A DNA stretch of 64,000 nucleotides from Aquimonas sp964586455 (GTDB lineage: Bacteria > Pseudomonadota > Gammaproteobacteria > Xanthomonadales > Xanthomonadaceae): NCBI GenBank assembly GCA_964586455.1, contig CAZPHV010000025.1, positions 1-64,000 on the forward strand. The letters are read 5' to 3'. The notes under the pieces were generated by a model that saw nothing but the letters and a program-made list of their open reading frames with translations, was not told where the DNA came from and ran no database searches. A program made the position numbers and the translations under genes. Positions 60,586 through 64,000 of the stretch are shown here, one piece after another (the first letter of the stretch is position 1; every line of letters starts with the position of its first letter).

Positions 60586-62070
60586 TCAGGACTCGGCGTG
60601 CGCCGTGCGCGACAGGCTCTTCCAAAGCTCGGCCATGCGCGCAGCCACGTCCGCATCGGGAACGATCGGGGCGCTCCAGGCACGGTCCGTCTCACCGCGG
60701 AGCTTGCGGGTGGCATCCAGACCCATCTTCGAGCCGAGATTCGGTACCGGGCTGCTGAAGTCGAGGTAGTCGATTGGCGTGTTCTCGACGATCAGACTGT
60801 CGCGGGCCGGATCGACGCGGGTGCTGATCGCCCAGATCACCTCGGACCAGCTGCGCACATCGATGTCGTCATCAGTGACGATGACGAACTTGGTGTAGGT
60901 GAACTGCCGGAGATACGACCAGATCCCCATCATCACCCGCCGGGCATGCCCCGGATACTGCTTGCGGATACTGACCGCCGCGATCCGATAGGAGCAGGCT
61001 TCCGGCGGCAGGTGGAAGTCGACGATCTCGGGAAACACCTTCTGCAGGATCGGCACGAAGACCTCGTTCAGCGCCATCGCCAGCACCGAGGGCTCGTCGT
61101 AGGGCGCGCGGCCCATATAGCTCGCGTGGTAGATCGCGTCGCGGCGCAGATGCAGGCGCTCGACGCTGAGCACCGGGAACAGCCCCTGCGCGTTGTAGTA
61201 CCCGGTGTGGTCACCGAAGGGCCCTTCCAGGGCCTCGTCGTCCGGGTGGATGTGCCCCTCCAGCACGATCTCGGCGCCGGCCGGAACATCGAGCCCGGTG
61301 TGGCGGCTGCGCCAGACCCGCGAGCGCTCGCCGCGCAGCAGGCCGGCGAACTCGAACTCGGACAGCGTGTCCGGCACCGGTGCCACCGCCGCCAGCAGGG
61401 TGGCGGGGTCGGCACCGATCGCCACCACCACCGGAAACGGCCGCCGTGGATGCTGTCGGCGATGCTCGGCGAAATCGAGCGCGCCGCCGCGATGCGGCAG
61501 CCAGCGCATGATCACGCGATTCGGCGCGATCAGCTGCTGGCGATAGATCGCGATGTTCTGGCGCGGCTGGTTCGGGCCGCGGGTGATCACCAGGCCGAAG
61601 GTGATCAGGCGCCCGGCATCGCCCGGCCAGCAGCGCTGGATCGGCAGGCGCCCGAGATCGATCTCCTCGCCCTCCTGCGTGATCTCCTCGAAAGCGGCAC
61701 TGCTGACCGAGCGCGGCGCGACGTGCGCCAACTGCGCCAGCTCGGGCCAGGTCTGCAGCGCCTGTTTCAGCGAGCCCGGCCAGCGGGGCTCCTTGAGGCT
61801 CGCCAGCAGCGCGCCCAGCTCGCGCAGGCTGGCCAGCGGCCGACCCGCCATCGCCAGCTCGATGCGGCTGCGGTGACCGAACAGGTTGCCGAGCACCGGG
61901 TGAGGCCCGCCGTCCACGCACTGCATCAGCAGCGCAGGTCCCTGTCGACGCAGCGCCTCCAGCGACAGCGCCGTGGTCTCCAGCTCCGACGACAAGGGCG
62001 CGGCCACGCGCTGCAGCTGCCCACGGCGCTCCAGAAGGCTGAGGAAGCTGCGGAGATCCTGATCCAGCAT
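60586..62070 (-). CDS. ubiD: UbiD-family decarboxylase (ubiquinone pathway)
   Basis: The 494-residue enzyme uses prenylated FMN to decarboxylate polyprenyl-4-hydroxybenzoate. UbiD motifs are IAIYRQQLIAPNRVIMRW, EGPFGDHTGYYN and the E..R segment before VSIRKQYPGHARRVM. ATG 62070 has AAGGA upstream. The prFMN synthase UbiX is not in the window. An FNR-like site upstream would give low-oxygen expression, which makes sense for quinone supply to NarI. Confidence 0.92.
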   Translation of the reverse strand: MLDQDLRSFLSLLERRGQLQRVAAPLSSELETTALSLEALRRQGPALLMQCVDGGPHPVLGNLFGHRSRIELAMAGRPLASLRELGALLASLKEPRWPGSLKQALQTWPELAQLAHVAPRSVSSAAFEEITQEGEEIDLGRLPIQRCWPGDAGRLITFGLVITRGPNQPRQNIAIYRQQLIAPNRVIMRWLPHRGGALDFAEHRRQHPRRPFPVVVAIGADPATLLAAVAPVPDTLSEFEFAGLLRGERSRVWRSRHTGLDVPAGAEIVLEGHIHPDDEALEGPFGDHTGYYNAQGLFPVLSVERLHLRRDAIYHASYMGRAPYDEPSVLAMALNEVFVPILQKVFPEIVDFHLPPEACSYRIAAVSIRKQYPGHARRVMMGIWSYLRQFTYTKFVIVTDDDIDVRSWSEVIWAISTRVDPARDSLIVENTPIDYLDFSSPVPNLGSKMGLDATRKLRGETDRAWSAPIVPDADVAARMAELWKSLSRTAHAES

Positions 62071-62124
62071 GGCCGTTCCTTGAATTGAAAGGCCGCAGGG
62101 TGGAGGGCAGACGCCGAAGTCGCT

Positions 62125-62138
62125 CTGACCGGTATCAG
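62125..62138 (-). promoter_or_regulatory. FNR-like site upstream of ubiD
   Basis: CTGACCGGTATCAG keeps TGA(C)-N4-ATCA with changed outer bases. Class II spacing gives a minus-strand start near 62090, 20 nt before the ATG at 62070, a good fit. Confidence 0.4.
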
Positions 62139-62303
62139 GAGAACCTCGCACTGTGCTCGCGTGACCCTGGCAAACCCACCGGTGGCGGGGTTGAGTACCC
62201 CGGTGTTCCGCTTCCCTCGACATCGAGGCCGGCGCGCACGCCCTCGGCCGGGGGCTCCGACCTCCCGGCCGGACCCAGCCCCTCAGATGTGCGCGGAACG
62301 CAT

Positions 62304-63431
62304 TCACCCCGCTCGAACCTCAATCTCGACAGAAACGGGACGGTGATCGCTGACCCGCTGCCGGCGGGGCAGAGTGGCGGCGACTCGCTCATGCACGGTG
62401 TGCCCCACGATTCCGCTACGGCGAAGAACTTTAGGGCCCGACCCCGGGCCTGAAAGCGCCTGAGTGGATAGGATGTGGTCTATGAGCTGTTTGCGAACGG
62501 TGTCCAGACCCCGGGGTGACGTTGGAACAGCATCGGCCAAGCCTCGTGACCACTCTTCAACCTTGTCGTGAAATTCGGTGGTCCAGCGCAGTTCATCCTC
62601 GGAATCGAAAAGGGCATGGTTCAAGAAGCGTGTGGCCCAGAAAACTTCGCCCTGAATGTTTCCGACCAGATCGTGATGCAAGTACTCACGCTCGAAGTAC
62701 TCGCGCCCAGGGCCATCGTTGAGGTCACCCATGACGAAGACGCGGGGATCCCTCTGCTGGGCGAAGCGAGCGTCGATGTATCTGCGTACGTCGGTGACCT
62801 CAGAGGTGAGAGCGCCGGCCGTAAGCGCGTCCTCTACGTACTGGGGCGCCAGACCGACAGAGCATCCGGAAAACGGATTCGACCGGTTGATCTTGCTCTT
62901 GAGGTGAAGGCCGATGCACTCAAGTTCGTATCCGTCGACCGTCAGACGAAGCACCTGTGGGTGACGCCAGTGGGTGTGGGGGCGTCGCTCACCGGTAGCC
63001 CAGGCTCGGTACTGCCATCGCGGCGTGCCGGTGAATGACTGCCAAAGAGCGATCGGCTGATGCAGAGGGTTGGCCTCTTGCGCCAAGCTCGTCCTTACCA
63101 AGAACCAAATCCACTGAGCACCTGTAACCTTGGTCCCCTGCATGCCATAGAGGCCCTTCAAATCAGCGAAGTCATCATCGCCGGTTGGGTCGAGGAGCGA
63201 ATCTGTTCCTGCGAGGGTCGGCAGCATCCATTCCCCTGCCAAGCCATCGATCGGATCAAGTAGCCACTGCTTTAGCTTGGAGACCGTCCATGGTCCCTCG
63301 ACGATGCAGAGCACATCCGCATTGACGCCGCGAATCTCATCCGAGATCGCTCGCAGCTTGGGAATGTCCCATCCATCGAGTAATCGCTGGAAGTGCTCGA
63401 TGTTCCACGTGCAGAACTTCAAGCGTCGCAT
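62304..63431 (-). CDS. endonuclease/exonuclease/phosphatase (EEP) family protein
   Basis: The 375-residue protein starts at ATG 63431 (GGAG 7 nt upstream), giving MRRLKFCTWNIEHFQ, the EEP start motif. Other signatures are VFVMGDLNDGPG and SDHRPVSVE, with the catalytic Asn/Asp/His. The enzyme could cut DNA, RNA or phosphodiesters of small molecules. The insert of about 80 residues and the local GC drop near its start hint at a different origin from the Nar region. No signal peptide is evident. Confidence 0.85.
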   Translation of the reverse strand: MRRLKFCTWNIEHFQRLLDGWDIPKLRAISDEIRGVNADVLCIVEGPWTVSKLKQWLLDPIDGLAGEWMLPTLAGTDSLLDPTGDDDFADLKGLYGMQGTKVTGAQWIWFLVRTSLAQEANPLHQPIALWQSFTGTPRWQYRAWATGERRPHTHWRHPQVLRLTVDGYELECIGLHLKSKINRSNPFSGCSVGLAPQYVEDALTAGALTSEVTDVRRYIDARFAQQRDPRVFVMGDLNDGPGREYFEREYLHHDLVGNIQGEVFWATRFLNHALFDSEDELRWTTEFHDKVEEWSRGLADAVPTSPRGLDTVRKQLIDHILSTQALSGPGSGPKVLRRSGIVGHTVHERVAATLPRRQRVSDHRPVSVEIEVRAG

Positions 63432-63694
63432 GCTCTGACTCCGGAGTGGGGTGCTCAACTTCAAAGATGATCTTCAGCGAGGGTCACTCCCCACGGTAGT
63501 GCCAGAGAGAAGGATGTCCCAGCTTCTGATACTCGGAATAGGACCCGCTGGCCCTCTGGCTGAGCTACCGACGTCTCTTCTGCATCTCTGAGGAGTGTTG
63601 GATACCGTTCGACGAGCTTGACACCCTGCAATGCAGGAGTATCGTTTTCCCAAGCCTTCGGACTGACCGGGGGTACCAACCCTGAGGGATCCTC

Positions 63695-64000
63695 ATGGAT
63701 TTCGACTACGTGGTCTTCATTGGCCGCTTTGAGCCGTTTCACAACGGCCATCTTGCCGTAGCCCGTCACGCCCTGCGTCTGCTCCGGGGCACTGCCGACG
63801 GAAACCCCCGAGCCACAACCCCAGCCGCTAGGGTCGCCAAGCTGATCTTGCTCATTGGCTCAGCCGACGCTCCGCGCACGCCCCGCAATCCCTGGACCGC
63901 CGCCGAGCGCCGGGTGATGGTGCAGGCCGCGCTGGAAGACGCCGCCGACCAGATCCTCGTGCGCCCGCTGCGGGACCACCTCTACAACGAAGCGCAGTGG
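63695..64000 (+). CDS. nicotinamide-nucleotide adenylyltransferase, 5' part (runs off window)
   Basis: From ATG 63695 (GAGG upstream) an open frame of 102 residues reads MDFDYVVFIGRFEPFHNGHL..., with the HXGH nucleotidyltransferase motif (HNGH), then LILLIGSADAPRTPRNPWTA. It matches NMN adenylyltransferases of the NadM type, which in many bacteria are fused to a Nudix hydrolase. The stop lies outside. It is divergent from the EEP gene. Confidence 0.85.
   Translation, partial: MDFDYVVFIGRFEPFHNGHLAVARHALRLLRGTADGNPRATTPAARVAKLILLIGSADAPRTPRNPWTAAERRVMVQAALEDAADQILVRPLRDHLYNEAQW

Noticed and set aside
63461..63769. 102-codon minus-strand frame upstream of the EEP gene
   Set aside because: It overlaps the start of the NMN adenylyltransferase gene on the other strand. 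Part of it looks protein-like, but no motif or ribosome-binding site was seen.
1..64000. CRISPR arrays, tRNA and rRNA genes
   Set aside because: No regularly spaced short repeats, tRNA cloverleaf-type sequences or rRNA signatures were noticed. A covariance-model search would be needed to exclude small RNAs.

Overview
This is high-GC (about two-thirds G+C), densely coded DNA from a proteobacterium. The best guess is a denitrifying gammaproteobacterium near the Xanthomonadales/Lysobacterales. The clues are a membrane-bound Nar nitrate reductase with NarK carriers, an FNR/ANR-type oxygen sensor, NnrS, many TonB receptors and a c-di-GMP GGDEF-EAL protein. No rRNA, tRNA or CRISPR array was seen, so the taxonomy is inference from gene content and style only.

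Layout. 1-7540: a TonB receptor, a secreted and membrane-anchored CobN-like chelatase, an ExbB/TolQ-like channel and a DUF2149 gene (frameshifted here). The order resembles the receptor-chelatase-ExbB-DUF2149 part of hmu haem-uptake operons. 7690-11055: an FNR box and a cobalamin riboswitch precede class III ribonucleotide reductase, whose glycyl-radical tail sits on a separate 61-residue gene followed by nrdG. 11125-11865: a truncated IS5-type transposase. 12053-20819: a haemin-type TonB receptor, then a second TonB receptor with an ABC importer and NnrS. 20915-25035: a TDT/SLAC1 transporter divergent from a PAS-NIT-polyHAMP chemoreceptor. 25159-31426: aldehyde dehydrogenase, membrane protein, indole/phenylpyruvate decarboxylase, a degenerate HemN paralogue and the FNR-type regulator. 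31500-39187: an FNR box plus Moco riboswitch ahead of moaA-moaCB-moeA-moaD-moaE-mobA, a small unknown gene and modABC. 39238-49775: narK-narGHJI-ppiC-narK. 49775-53003: MITE-like repeats and small accessory genes (two Cys-tail proteins, DUF2249, a membrane protein, a family often mislabelled as a ribonucleotide reductase subunit). 53004-55931: PAS-GGDEF-EAL. 56245-60540: a TetR-controlled HlyD/MacB-type ABC export operon with a DnrO-like periplasmic protein. 60586-64000: UbiD decarboxylase, a secretable-looking or cytosolic EEP-fold phosphatase/nuclease, and the 5' part of an NMN adenylyltransferase cut by the window edge.

The unifying theme is life without oxygen on nitrate. At least fourteen sites of the form (T/C)TGA(T/C)-N4-(A/G)TCA(A/G) lie in intergenic leaders, five of them perfect, and many are spaced as expected for FNR activation. 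They tie together haem/metal uptake, dNTP synthesis, Moco synthesis, molybdate uptake, nitrate transport and respiration, NO handling, taxis, UbiD and small unknown genes. The likely regulator, with all four FNR-type cysteines, is encoded in the window.
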